Origin: Mycobacterium neglectum
Lineage (GTDB): Bacteria; Actinomycetota; Actinomycetes; Mycobacteriales; Mycobacteriaceae
Direction: 5' to 3'
Assembly: GCF_002591975.1 (NCBI RefSeq)
Contig: NZ_NVQE01000045.1
Coordinates: 1-46,404, forward strand
DNA length: 46,404 nucleotides
Within the stretch, counting starts at the first letter, position 1; every line of letters starts with the position of its first letter. Below the pieces are notes generated by a model. The model ran no database searches and was not told where the DNA came from. It saw nothing but the letters and a program-made list of their open reading frames with translations. Of the stretch, positions 17,783-26,331 are shown piece by piece. A program made the position numbers and the translations under genes.

Positions 17783-18759
17783 CGCCCCAAGCGCTCCATG
17801 ACGCTGGTCGCCATCCCAAAGGCCAAACGCTTCGTGCGACGGGCGGCATCGGCGAGCGCACGGTTCTTGCTCTCCTTCAGTGTCGCCTCGTCGCCGATTC
17901 TCACCGTGCCGCCTGCGGCCACCCAGCAGTAGGTGCCCAGGCATCGGCTCGCCCGATTCGCAACCGCCTTCGTGATGCGGCGGTCGACCTCGAAGCCGGG
18001 TTGCGCACGACTCGGCACGACACACCGGATGGTCGGCATGGTCACGTCGAGCACGACTCCGCCGAGCGAGAGGCGTCCGCCGGTCCACTGCGATTCAGGC
18101 AGCCCGTCGTCCGGATTGGTCAGCGCCAACAGGATATTGGGGCGGAAGCGGCGCACATCCAAGTCGGTGCCGCCGATCTCGGCGCCGATGGTCTGCAGAC
18201 TCGTCTGCGTCATGACGTGGACGGGCGCCAGATCGACGAACATACCGGGCGGGGTCGAGTACTTGCCAAGGGTGGCGAGATCGGTGACGCGAAACATCGA
18301 CATGTCCGGGAACTTCTCACCGTCGGTGATTCCGAAATCCTTGCGCAACGCGGCGATCGACATGTTCTCGCGCTCGTCACGGCTCAACTTGTGCAGGCTG
18401 GTGTCGTCGGCGGGCGGCAGGGCGGTCAGACGGACGTCGCGGTCGACCAGGTCGGAAAGTCTCTTGTGCACGTCGGGATCGCTGCTCGACACCACGCTGC
18501 CGTCGGGAAAGGTGATCTCGACCTCGGGCGCGTTGCCGGGGCCTGCGCCCGGGCCGACCGGCTCCGCATATCGGGCCGTCGCCCCCAACAGGGCGGGGAT
18601 GCGCCTGGCCGTCGCGGTCACGTCACGTTCGAGGTCGCGCACCGCCCACAGCCGGTCGCCGTGCGGACCGCGGGAGCCGATATGGATCTGCTCGACCTGC
18701 TCGCCTCCGAGTGACTTCACCGGATAACGCCACAGCGCGCTGACCTGACCAAACGACAT
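17779..18759 (-). CDS. MOSC-domain protein
   Basis: This 326-residue protein has the MOSC N-terminal beta-barrel segment at its start (VSALWRYPVKSLGGE, then GPHGDRLWAVRD) and the MOSC core with DVRRFRPNIL and a conserved cysteine in MPTIRCVVPSR. MOSC proteins bind molybdenum cofactor or transfer sulfur and reduce N-oxygenated compounds in some lineages. The substrate is not readable. It lies 16 bp downstream of the gamma-carbonic anhydrase start region on the same strand and probably shares its transcript. Confidence 0.85.
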   Translation of the reverse strand: MSFGQVSALWRYPVKSLGGEQVEQIHIGSRGPHGDRLWAVRDLERDVTATARRIPALLGATARYAEPVGPGAGPGNAPEVEITFPDGSVVSSSDPDVHKRLSDLVDRDVRLTALPPADDTSLHKLSRDERENMSIAALRKDFGITDGEKFPDMSMFRVTDLATLGKYSTPPGMFVDLAPVHVMTQTSLQTIGAEIGGTDLDVRRFRPNILLALTNPDDGLPESQWTGGRLSLGGVVLDVTMPTIRCVVPSRAQPGFEVDRRITKAVANRASRCLGTYCWVAAGGTVRIGDEATLKESKNRALADAARRTKRLAFGMATSVMERLGR

Positions 18760-18775
18760 GCGAATACGGTACGCG

Positions 18776-19306
18776 CTACTCCGGAATAGGACGTAGACCT
18801 GTCATGTAGCGCCGGGCGAGATCCTGATACGCGCCGGGATTGGTGTTCACCCACATCTCCGCGCCCGTACCTGCGACCGGACCCCGGACTTTGGCGGGCG
18901 CACCGGTCACCACGACCTCGTCGGGAATCTTGGTGCCGCCGATGACCAGCGAATGAGCGGCGATAAGGCTGCGCGCGCCGATGACCGCCCCGTCGAGGAC
19001 CGTGCAGTGGTTGGCCACGACGGCCTGGGCACCGATGTGCGCGCCGTGCACCACGCATCCGTGCGCGATCGTGGCGCCCGGTCCGACGTCGACCGGGATG
19101 CCCGGCGGGGCGTGCAGCACACAGCAGTCCTGCACGTTGGCGCCCTCGCGGACTACGATCGGAGCGAAATCGCCCCTGAGCACCGCGTTGAACCAGATCG
19201 ACGCACCCGCCTCGACGTGCACGTCACCGACCAAAGTCGCGGTTGGGGCGACGAAGGCACTGGGATCGACGGTCGGTGACCGCCCCTCAAACGAGTACAA
19301 CGGCAT
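18776..19306 (-). CDS. Gamma-class carbonic anhydrase-like hexapeptide protein (Rv3525c-like)
   Basis: This 176-residue left-handed beta-helix protein is built of hexapeptide repeats. The three metal-ligand histidines of gamma-carbonic anhydrases are visible as H65 (VLHA), H82 and H87 (HGCVVHG). It is divergent from kshA with a KstR box between them, as Rv3525c is from kshA. Carbonic anhydrase activity is plausible. The reason for its place in sterol clusters is unknown; it may handle bicarbonate or carboxylation chemistry. Confidence 0.88.
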   Translation of the reverse strand: MPLYSFEGRSPTVDPSAFVAPTATLVGDVHVEAGASIWFNAVLRGDFAPIVVREGANVQDCCVLHAPPGIPVDVGPGATIAHGCVVHGAHIGAQAVVANHCTVLDGAVIGARSLIAAHSLVIGGTKIPDEVVVTGAPAKVRGPVAGTGAEMWVNTNPGAYQDLARRYMTGLRPIPE

Positions 19307-19395
19307 TGTCTAGATATACCGCAGTCGGCTCGCGATGAGCGTTCGCGCGAAAAGGCAGGTAGATGAGTTTAGATTGCGCGCGGGGAGGGAAAAAC

Positions 19396-19409
19396 TGTAA
19401 CGTGTTCTA
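19396..19409. promoter_or_regulatory. KstR operator upstream of kshA
   Basis: TGTAACGTGTTCTA matches all fixed positions of TNNAACNNGTTNNA. It lies 29 bp before the kshA GTG and 89 bp before the divergent gamma-carbonic anhydrase start. The Shine-Dalgarno-like GGGAGG sits between the box and kshA. Confidence 0.87.
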
Positions 19410-19438
19410 GTTAGAGCCACAAAAACGGGAGGCCCACC

Positions 19439-20617
19439 GTGACTACCGAAACTGCAAGCGTCCGCGAAATCGACACCGGAGCGCTGCCGGACCGGTTTGC
19501 GCGAGGCTGGCACTGCCTCGGCCCGGTGAAGGATTACCTGGACGGCAAGCCGCACGGCGTGGAGATCTTCGGCACCATGCTGGTGGTCTTCGCAGACTCC
19601 AACGGCGATCTCAAGGTGCTGGACGGCTACTGCCGCCACATGGGCGGGAACCTGTCGCAGGGCACGATCAAGGGTGACGAGGTCGCCTGCCCGTTCCACG
19701 ACTGGCGCTGGGGTGGCGACGGCAAATGCAAGCTCGTGCCCTACGCCAAGCGCACCCCACGGCTGGCCCGCACCAAGGCGTGGCACACCGACGTCCGCGG
19801 TGGCCTGCTGTTCGTCTGGCACGACCACGAGGGCAACCCACCTCAAGAAGAGGTGCGCATCCCCGACATCGCCGAGGCCCACGACGACGGGTGGACCGAA
19901 TGGCGGTGGAACACGATGCTCATCGAGGGCAGCAACTGCCGCGAGATCATCGACAACGTCACCGACATGGCGCACTTCTTCTACATCCACTTCGGCCTGC
20001 CCACGTACTTCAAGAACGTGTTCGAGGGCCACATCGCGTCGCAGTACCTGCACAACGTGGGTAGGCCGGATGTGAACGATCTGGGCACCTCCTACGGTGA
20101 GGCGCACCTGGACTCGGAGGCGTCGTATTTCGGGCCGTCCTTCATGATCAACTGGCTGCACAACAACTACGGCGGGTTCAAGGCCGAGTCGATCCTGATC
20201 AACTGCCACTACCCGGTCAGCCAGGACTCCTTCGTGCTGCAGTGGGGCGTCATCGTCGAGAAGCCCAAGGGTCTCGACGATGCGACCACCGACAAGCTCG
20301 CGCGGGTGTTCACCGAGGGCGTCAGCAAGGGCTTCCTGCAGGACGTCGAGATCTGGAAGCACAAGACGCGCATCGACAACCCGCTGCTCGTCGAGGAAGA
20401 CGGCGCGGTTTACCAGATGCGCCGCTGGTATCAGCAGTTCTATGTCGACGTCGCCGACGTGACTCCGGACATGACCGACCGCTTCGAGGTCGAGGTCGAC
20501 ACCACGGCGGCCAACGAGAAGTGGACCATCGAAGTTGAGGAGAATCTGCGGGAGCAGGAAAACCTCAAGAAGGCCGAGCAGGACGAGAAGGAAAAGGCAG
20601 AACACGCGAGCTCATGA
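19439..20617 (+). CDS. kshA: KshA, oxygenase of 3-ketosteroid 9alpha-hydroxylase
   Basis: This Rieske oxygenase has 392 residues. The [2Fe-2S] ligands are C65, H67, C84 and H87 (CRHMGG and CPFHDW). The mononuclear iron ligands are H179, H184 and D302, with the bridging D176 in NVTDMAHFFYIHFG. KshA, fed by the reductase KshB (not in this window), 9alpha-hydroxylates 3-ketosteroids. Together with KstD this opens ring B. The GTG start follows GGGAGGCCCACC. The charged C-terminal tail is rich in Glu and Lys. Translation of the next gene is coupled through ATGA. Confidence 0.97.
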   Translation: MTTETASVREIDTGALPDRFARGWHCLGPVKDYLDGKPHGVEIFGTMLVVFADSNGDLKVLDGYCRHMGGNLSQGTIKGDEVACPFHDWRWGGDGKCKLVPYAKRTPRLARTKAWHTDVRGGLLFVWHDHEGNPPQEEVRIPDIAEAHDDGWTEWRWNTMLIEGSNCREIIDNVTDMAHFFYIHFGLPTYFKNVFEGHIASQYLHNVGRPDVNDLGTSYGEAHLDSEASYFGPSFMINWLHNNYGGFKAESILINCHYPVSQDSFVLQWGVIVEKPKGLDDATTDKLARVFTEGVSKGFLQDVEIWKHKTRIDNPLLVEEDGAVYQMRRWYQQFYVDVADVTPDMTDRFEVEVDTTAANEKWTIEVEENLREQENLKKAEQDEKEKAEHASS

Positions 20618-21072
20618 CCCCGCGTAAGGACGCTCCGGACGTCGACCAGCTGGCGAGGTCGATGCTGCTCCTGCACGGCGTTCACGACGACGATGACCAC
20701 ACCCACGGCGAGTCCGGCAACGGGCGTGGAAGTTGGTCGAAGGCGCCGACTTTCGGCGATGATCGTGCCGAGGCGCTGAGGGAAGCCACCGCGCGCGACC
20801 GCGAGCGCTACCTGACGTCGGGACTGGTGTCCGTCGACTGCCGGTTCTGTCACGTGGCGGTCAACGTGAAGAAACTCGGTCCCGCGCACACGTCGGTGCA
20901 ATGGAACACCGAGGCGACGCAGCGCTGCGCGTATTTCGCCGACATCCGGGCTTCCGGCGGCGACCCCGCGCGCGAGAAGTCCTGCCCGAAGCTCGCGGGC
21001 AGCATCAAACACGCTGTCGCCGAGGGCTGCCTGGAGGAGATGTCGTCGGCGCCATCGCCCGGCGACGGCTGA
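20614..21072 (+). CDS. Rv3527-like protein with His/Asp-rich and Cys clusters
   Basis: This 152-residue protein of unknown family overlaps the kshA stop (ATGA). An acidic His-rich patch lies at 21-31 (HGVHDDDDHTH). A CRFCH motif follows at 76-80, with further cysteines at 105, 124 and 139. The pattern suggests a metal or Fe-S site. Tight coupling to a Rieske oxygenase makes a maturation or metal-delivery role worth testing. That is inference; the sequence itself shows only the ligands and the coupling. Its position matches Rv3527. Confidence 0.75.
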   Translation: MTPRKDAPDVDQLARSMLLLHGVHDDDDHTHGESGNGRGSWSKAPTFGDDRAEALREATARDRERYLTSGLVSVDCRFCHVAVNVKKLGPAHTSVQWNTEATQRCAYFADIRASGGDPAREKSCPKLAGSIKHAVAEGCLEEMSSAPSPGDG

Positions 21073-21078
21073 TATTCA

Positions 21079-21084
21079 GGGATA
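21079..21084. promoter_or_regulatory. GGGATA half-site upstream of the IclR gene
   Basis: The GGGATA in TTCAGGGATACT lies 9 bp before the IclR start. The same hexamer, in both orientations, occurs three times at the promoter of the divergently placed transporter operon. It may be an autoregulation half-site. Confidence 0.3.
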
Positions 21085-21092
21085 CTCGGTGC

Positions 21093-21872
21093 ATGGCGGA
21101 CAGCACCTCCGGTGCCAAGACTCTCGAACGGGGCCTCGGGCTGCTCGACCACGTCGCCGAGGGCACCACCCGCCTCGATGACATCGCCCGCGCCGCGGGG
21201 CTGAGCCGCTCGTCGACCCACCGCATGCTGACCACGTTGGTCGAGACCGGCTTTCTCAGCCTAGGTGCCAATCACGAGTATCAGCTGGGAATCAAGTTGC
21301 TCCAGTTGGGCAGCCACGCCCAGGCGTCCATCGATGTGTCCCGCGCGATACAGGCAGAATTGGAGGCGCTATCGGCACGCACGCTCGATGCCACGCATCT
21401 CGGCGTGCTGGTCGACGCCGACGTTCTCTATCTCGCCAAGGCCCGCGGCCGTCGCGGCATCGAGATGATGTCGCATCCGGGTATCCGGCTGCGCGCGCAG
21501 AACACAGCGATGGGCAAGGTGCTGCTGTCCGCTCTGCCCGACATCGAGGCGGCGGCCCGTTTCGACCCTGAAGCGACACCCACGCCGAACTCCGTGCGAT
21601 CACTCGAGGAGTTCCTGGCCGGGTTGGCCATGACCCGCGAGCGCGGGTACGCGGTCGAGGATCAGGAGAATGAGCTCGGAATCACCTGTGTGGCAATCGG
21701 TATACCCGCTGCGCGTGGGCACACCGCCGTCGCGCTATCCGTGTCCGCTCCCAGCGTCCACCTTCCGGCGACACGGTACGCCGACGTGCTCGAGTGTCTG
21801 CGCGACGCGCAAACCGCGCTAAATCCACTCCTTCCGGCTGGTCTGGAAACCTATTGGGGCGCAAGCCCCTAA
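21093..21872 (+). CDS. IclR-family regulator of the sugar-acid operon
   Basis: This 259-residue protein has an N-terminal winged helix (DDIARAAGLSRSSTHRMLTTL at about 29-49) and a C-terminal IclR effector domain (GRRGIEMMSHPG, NTAMGKVLLSALP, GYAVEDQENELGITCVA). IclR proteins such as KdgR respond to keto-deoxy sugar acids. Its stop overlaps the convergent KDG kinase stop by 4 bp, so it most likely regulates that operon rather than the sterol genes. Repression or activation cannot be decided from sequence. Confidence 0.88.
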   Translation: MADSTSGAKTLERGLGLLDHVAEGTTRLDDIARAAGLSRSSTHRMLTTLVETGFLSLGANHEYQLGIKLLQLGSHAQASIDVSRAIQAELEALSARTLDATHLGVLVDADVLYLAKARGRRGIEMMSHPGIRLRAQNTAMGKVLLSALPDIEAAARFDPEATPTPNSVRSLEEFLAGLAMTRERGYAVEDQENELGITCVAIGIPAARGHTAVALSVSAPSVHLPATRYADVLECLRDAQTALNPLLPAGLETYWGASP

Positions 21873-22828
21873 CGGGTGACGGGTTCGCGGGAATCCAGCA
21901 ACCCGAGCTCGGAGCGCCGCGGCATACCCTCCCAATCACCGGGGACGAGGCAGGCGAATGCGCCGACCCTTACTGCGGTATCGAGCCGTACCGACGGCTC
22001 CGCGCCGGCCAGCAGTTCACTTACGTATCCGGCGACGAATCCATCGCCCGCGCCGACGGTGTCGAGTGCCTCGACCGGGATGGCATCGGTGCGGTGCTCG
22101 GCGCCGTCGATCAGTGCGGCGCATCCGCGCGCCCCGAGTTTGATGATCACCTGCGCAGGGCCGAGTTCGGCGATGCGGCACGCGAGTTCGGCGGCGTCGG
22201 CGGCGGGGCCGGCGACCAGAGCCGCCTCGTCATCACTCGCGAAGACGACATCGGCGCGCCCGGCAAGCCTCCGAAGTGCTTCCCCCGCGACGTCGGTTGA
22301 CCACAGGCTCGCCCGGTAGTTGACATCGAACACGACGCTCACCCCTGCATCACGGGCGACCTCGATCGCACGGTCGACGGTTTCGGCGGCCGATTCGGAC
22401 AATGCGGGCGTGATTCCGGTGACATGCAGAACGCGGGCGCGTCGAATCTTGTCGAGCGGCAGGTCTTCCGGGGACAGACGCGAACCCGCACTGCCCACCC
22501 GGTAGTACCACACCTTCTGTGTCGACGCCGTGCGCCGCTCCTTGACCATCAAACCGGTCGGCGCGGTCGGGTCGGTCACGATGGCCGCATCCACCTGCTC
22601 TGCGGCGAGTTCGCGGCGGATGTACTCACCGAAGCTGTCCACACCGATCCGCCCGACCCAAGTCACGGTCGAGCCAAGGCGGCGAAGTGCGATCGCGAAG
22701 TTCGACTCTGACCCGCCCATGCCAAGGGTCATCTCCGATGCGTGCATCAGCGGTCCGGGGTGGGTGGCGCGGGCAAGTGCCATCGTCTCCCCAAGCGTAA
22801 CAACCTCGGTCGCTGAGTTCTCGTTCAT
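21869..22828 (-). CDS. kdgK: PfkB-family 2-keto-3-deoxygluconate kinase
   Basis: This ribokinase-fold protein has 319 residues. The substrate end has MGGSESNFAIALRRLG, and the ATP and catalytic-base signature LDTVGAGDGFVAGY lies around residue 260. With KDPG aldolase immediately upstream, the likely substrate is 2-keto-3-deoxygluconate, phosphorylated at C6 before cleavage. The ATG overlaps the aldolase stop (ATGA), so the two are translationally coupled. It is the last gene of the four-gene operon. Confidence 0.87.
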   Translation of the reverse strand: MNENSATEVVTLGETMALARATHPGPLMHASEMTLGMGGSESNFAIALRRLGSTVTWVGRIGVDSFGEYIRRELAAEQVDAAIVTDPTAPTGLMVKERRTASTQKVWYYRVGSAGSRLSPEDLPLDKIRRARVLHVTGITPALSESAAETVDRAIEVARDAGVSVVFDVNYRASLWSTDVAGEALRRLAGRADVVFASDDEAALVAGPAADAAELACRIAELGPAQVIIKLGARGCAALIDGAEHRTDAIPVEALDTVGAGDGFVAGYVSELLAGAEPSVRLDTAVRVGAFACLVPGDWEGMPRRSELGLLDSREPVTR

Positions 22829-23481
22829 TGCACAGCCTTTCGCTGCGCAAGCGCGTCGCCTGCGATGGTCCTGAACTGCTGCGCCCGCGTGCTGAGCGCG
22901 ATGAGATCTCCGCCGGAGAACGCATCACCCAACAGGGGGCCACCGATGCTGACCGCAGGCGCGCCCGCGGCGATCCACGCTTCGACATCATCCAAACCGA
23001 CGCCGCCGCTCGGGATGATCCGCATGTCGGGGAACGGTCCGCTGATGTCGGCGATATAGCGGGGCCCGACGACGGAAGCGGGAAACAGTTTGAGCGCCGA
23101 GGCGCCCGCCTCCCAGCACCGGTACAGCTCGGTCGGTGTCAGCCCGCCAGGAAACACGGGGACGCCCGCATCGCAGGCGACCCGTATCACGTCGAGCTCC
23201 GCCGTCGGGCTGACGATGAACTTCGCGCCGTTCTCGATCGCGGTCTCGGCTTGTGCCGCGGTGGTGACGGTGCCAAGGCCGATCACCGCATCGCCGAATT
23301 CGGCTGCCAGACTCTTTATCTGGGCGAATACCCCGGCCGTGCTGAGCGTCAGTTCGATCGCACGTACACCGCCTGCGAGAAGTGCATCGATGACGGGCGG
23401 GTACTCACGCGCATGGTCCGCGCGCAGCACCGCGATCACCGGGTCGTCGGCGAGCAACGGTGAGAAATCGACCCTGGTCAT
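22825..23481 (-). CDS. eda: KDPG/KHG aldolase
   Basis: This 218-residue class I aldolase has AIELTLST (catalytic Glu region), GTVTTAAQAE, and ALKLFPAS carrying the Schiff-base lysine. It cleaves 2-keto-3-deoxy-6-phosphogluconate to pyruvate and glyceraldehyde 3-phosphate. The ATG at 23481 forms an ATGA overlap with the upstream dehydrogenase, consistent with the other couplings in this operon. A start 4 codons earlier is also open. Confidence 0.88.
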   Translation of the reverse strand: MTRVDFSPLLADDPVIAVLRADHAREYPPVIDALLAGGVRAIELTLSTAGVFAQIKSLAAEFGDAVIGLGTVTTAAQAETAIENGAKFIVSPTAELDVIRVACDAGVPVFPGGLTPTELYRCWEAGASALKLFPASVVGPRYIADISGPFPDMRIIPSGGVGLDDVEAWIAAGAPAVSIGGPLLGDAFSGGDLIALSTRAQQFRTIAGDALAQRKAVQ

Positions 23482-24236
23482 CGCGCCAGCCATCCACCGT
23501 CTACCGGTATCACCGCACCGTTTACGTAGTCCGCCGCGGCGGAAGCCAGGAATACGACGGGGCCCACCACGTCACCGGGAGTGCCCCAACGCGCGGCGGG
23601 GATGCGCGCCGAGATCTCCTGGCTGCGCGTGGGATCGGCCCTCAGCGCCTCGGTCATCTCGGTGGCCAGATAACCCGGCGCGACGGCGTTGACATTCACA
23701 CCACGCGCGGCCCATTCGTTGCAAAGAGCTTTGGTCAGTTGGACGACCGCACCCTTGGACGCCGCGTACGCGGACGTCCGAACACCGCCTTGAAAGCTCA
23801 GCATCGACGCGAGGTTGATGATCTTGCCGCGACGGCGTTCGACCATGGGTGCGCCGAATGCCTGACAGAGTTGAAACACCGCCCGGAAATTGATGTTCAT
23901 TGTCGCATCGAGGTCGCCGAGCGGGAAATCGATTGCATCGTTGCGCATCTGGGCACCCGCGTTGTTGACGAGGATGTCCACCTGCTGGTCGGCCAGCACG
24001 TTCTCGGTCACTTCGCGAATCGACGCCTCCGAGGCCAGGTCCACGCTGTGGTGGGTCAACCGGCGCCCTCGGGCACCCGCGGCAGCCTCCAGCTCCGGCC
24101 CCGGGTCGGCGCGCTGCAGCGTCACGACATCAGCGCCGGCACGCAACAGCCCCACCGCGATCGCATAACCGACGCCACGCGATGCGCCGGTGACGACCGC
24201 GGTCTGCCCGGTCAGGTCAGACGGACACTCGTGCAC
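23478..24236 (-). CDS. SDR-family dehydrogenase, KduD-like
   Basis: This 252-residue classical short-chain dehydrogenase has the NAD(P) loop TGASRGVG (residues 17-24), NNAG, and the catalytic YAASK. The residues around the active site and the neighbourhood resemble KduD (2-deoxy-D-gluconate 3-dehydrogenase), which feeds KDG into the aldolase-kinase route. The exact sugar acid is uncertain. The start lies within the last 20 bp of the transporter gene. Confidence 0.83.
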   Translation of the reverse strand: MHECPSDLTGQTAVVTGASRGVGYAIAVGLLRAGADVVTLQRADPGPELEAAAGARGRRLTHHSVDLASEASIREVTENVLADQQVDILVNNAGAQMRNDAIDFPLGDLDATMNINFRAVFQLCQAFGAPMVERRRGKIINLASMLSFQGGVRTSAYAASKGAVVQLTKALCNEWAARGVNVNAVAPGYLATEMTEALRADPTRSQEISARIPAARWGTPGDVVGPVVFLASAAADYVNGAVIPVDGGWLAR

Positions 24237-25569
24237 CGGCGTCCTCTTCGGTGAGCAGGTCGCGGTCGACGGTTTCCGGTGACACGATGGTGGCGACCAG
24301 CGAGATCGCCATGATCGCCATCATGTAAACCGCCACCGGCCACCATGATCCGGATGCCCAGGTCACCAACGCCGAACAGATCAACGGTGCGATGCCACCG
24401 CCGAACACCGCCGAGAACTCGCGGCCGAGCGCGACCCCGGCATAGCGGTATCGCGACCCGAACAGCTCGGGGAAGTATGCGGCCTGCACACCCACTGAGC
24501 CGTACCCGGCGAAGACGAATCCGAGCACGATGACGAGCGCGATCAACAGCAGGTTCTGAGTTCCGACCAGCATGAATGCCGGCACCGGGAAGATCAGCAG
24601 GAATCCAGTCACAATCAGGTACATCGGGCGCCTGCCGAAGCGATCCGACAGCGTGCCGAACACGTACGCCGACAGGCACGCGAAGAGTGCACCGATCAGC
24701 AGCACCTTCGGGATGAATGCCTTGTCGACCTGGAGCTGGCTGATCAGGTAGCTCGCCATGAATACCTGGAAGACGTAGGAATGCGCGTTGGTGCCGAGGT
24801 TCATGAAGAACACCCGCACCACGCCGAACCGTCCGTGTTTGAGGACGTCGCTGATCGGCGCCTTCTGCCGCTCGATGACCCCCTCCGTCTTGAGCTCCTT
24901 GAACACCGGCGACTCGGACATCTTGCGCCGGATGACGAACGCCGCGACGGTCACGATGACTGACGAGAAGAACACCAGCCGCCAGCCCCAGTTCATCACG
25001 TCGTCTTCGGGCCACAGCTGAACGAGTATCCAGATCACCGCACCGAGCACCGTTCCGGCCGCGGCGCCGACGTACACCAGTGACGCGTAGCGGCCACGTC
25101 TGCCTTTCGCCGCGGTTTCGGTGAGAAGCACGATGCCGCCTGCTTGTTCGGCGCCCGCGCCGAAGCCCTGCAGGACACGCAGAGCCACCAGCAGGATCGG
25201 CGCCCACAGCCCAACCTGGTCGTAGGTGGGCAGGAGTCCGATGAAGAAGGTGGACACGCCCATCAGCAGCAGCGTTGTCACGAGGACCCATTTGCGTCCC
25301 AGCCGGTCGCCGAAGTGAGAGAAAAACAGGCCACCCAGCGGCCGCGCGGCGAATCCCACTGCATAGGTGCTGAAGGAGGCGATGAACCCGACGGCAGGTG
25401 AGACGTCGGGAAAGAAGATGTCGTTGAACACCAGCGCGGCGGCGGTGCCGTAGATGACGAAGTCGTACTGCTCGAGTGCGGTGCCGATGAGTCCGGCCCA
25501 CGCGGCTCTTCGAACGGTCTGCTGGTCTGCCGGCTGGTCCGGCGATTTCACGATGCTCTTGTCTGTCAT
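24217..25569 (-). CDS. MHS-family (sugar-acid/organic-acid:H+) transporter
   Basis: This protein has about 450 residues and about 12 hydrophobic segments. It carries the MFS loop GDRLGRKW between segments 2 and 3, and RVLQGFGAGAEQAGG in segment 4, both typical of metabolite:H+ symporters of the ShiA/KgtP type. The ATG at 25569 is preferred; a GTG three codons earlier is possible. It leads the operon and so probably imports the sugar acid metabolised by the downstream genes. Confidence 0.87.
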   Translation of the reverse strand: MTDKSIVKSPDQPADQQTVRRAAWAGLIGTALEQYDFVIYGTAAALVFNDIFFPDVSPAVGFIASFSTYAVGFAARPLGGLFFSHFGDRLGRKWVLVTTLLLMGVSTFFIGLLPTYDQVGLWAPILLVALRVLQGFGAGAEQAGGIVLLTETAAKGRRGRYASLVYVGAAAGTVLGAVIWILVQLWPEDDVMNWGWRLVFFSSVIVTVAAFVIRRKMSESPVFKELKTEGVIERQKAPISDVLKHGRFGVVRVFFMNLGTNAHSYVFQVFMASYLISQLQVDKAFIPKVLLIGALFACLSAYVFGTLSDRFGRRPMYLIVTGFLLIFPVPAFMLVGTQNLLLIALVIVLGFVFAGYGSVGVQAAYFPELFGSRYRYAGVALGREFSAVFGGGIAPLICSALVTWASGSWWPVAVYMMAIMAISLVATIVSPETVDRDLLTEEDAGARVSV

Positions 25570-25583
25570 GGCGGTCACCCGCT

Positions 25584-25609
25584 TATCCCGATTTTAGGGA
25601 TGCTATCCC
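25584..25609. promoter_or_regulatory. Probable IclR operator at the transporter promoter
   Basis: Three copies of one hexamer occur in 26 bp: TATCCC at 25584-25589, GGGATG at 25597-25602 (inverted) and TATCCC at 25604-25609. The first two form a palindrome with a 7-bp centre. The cluster lies about 15 bp before the transporter ATG. The related GGGATA before the IclR gene strengthens the assignment. Confidence 0.45.
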
Positions 25610-25689
25610 ATTACTGTGCCAGCCTAACCTGCGATGTGTGAGGCAGACAACACCCCTATTGACTGCACAGCGATCTTTAAACTGCCGAC

Positions 25690-26328
25690 ATGGGAAAACG
25701 TGCGGTCGCACCGTTGCTCGTTTTCGTGGCTGCAGGCTGCACCCAGGTCGTAGACACCCCGCCCAAGGCCACCTCGCCGGTGGCGCCGATCACCGCAGGA
25801 CAGGTCGGTGACCTGCTGAGCCCCGATGGCGAGAAGTACGACGGCAACTTGTTCTCCACCGTCGAACCCGAGGAGTGCGGCGGCGTCGCCAAAGAGGTGG
25901 ATCCGCCATTCATCTTCGACTCCGATCCGGCGGCGCACGACGGCGGGCACTGGATGGTCGACGACGTCGGCGGCCAGGTGTACATCGAGGAGATGGTCGG
26001 CGTCTATCGCACGGACTACGACGCGAAGAATGCGCTATCGCAGGCGAAGCGGACCCTTGAGTCGTGCGTGGACATTCCGTTCACGGTCACCGATATGAAG
26101 GGCCGCACCTACGACTTCACACTGCAGCCCCTGACGACGTCGAGTTCGCCCAACATCCTGCTGTGGTCGTTCACCGCAAGCGACTGGGCCTGCGACAGCA
26201 CGTTCGTCGCCGCCCAAAATGCGGCGGTCCAGATTTCGACGTGTGGGCCGGTCGGCGGCTACCCGGTGCACACCCTGGCCGCCGACGCGCTGAATCGCAT
26301 TGAACGACTGGCTAATACGACCGCCTGA
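25690..26328 (+). CDS. PknH-sensor-type lipoprotein
   Basis: This 212-residue protein has a short hydrophobic signal ending in the lipobox VAAGC. The rest matches the extracellular PknH-like sensor domain found in many mycobacterial lipoproteins. It has an acidic central part, TVEPEECGG, and cysteine pairs suited to disulfides (CVDIPF, DWACDS, ISTCGP). It is exposed outside the membrane; the ligand is unknown. It converges on the sulfotransferase-like gene with a 3-bp gap. Confidence 0.8.
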   Translation: MGKRAVAPLLVFVAAGCTQVVDTPPKATSPVAPITAGQVGDLLSPDGEKYDGNLFSTVEPEECGGVAKEVDPPFIFDSDPAAHDGGHWMVDDVGGQVYIEEMVGVYRTDYDAKNALSQAKRTLESCVDIPFTVTDMKGRTYDFTLQPLTTSSSPNILLWSFTASDWACDSTFVAAQNAAVQISTCGPVGGYPVHTLAADALNRIERLANTTA

Positions 26329-26331
26329 CCG

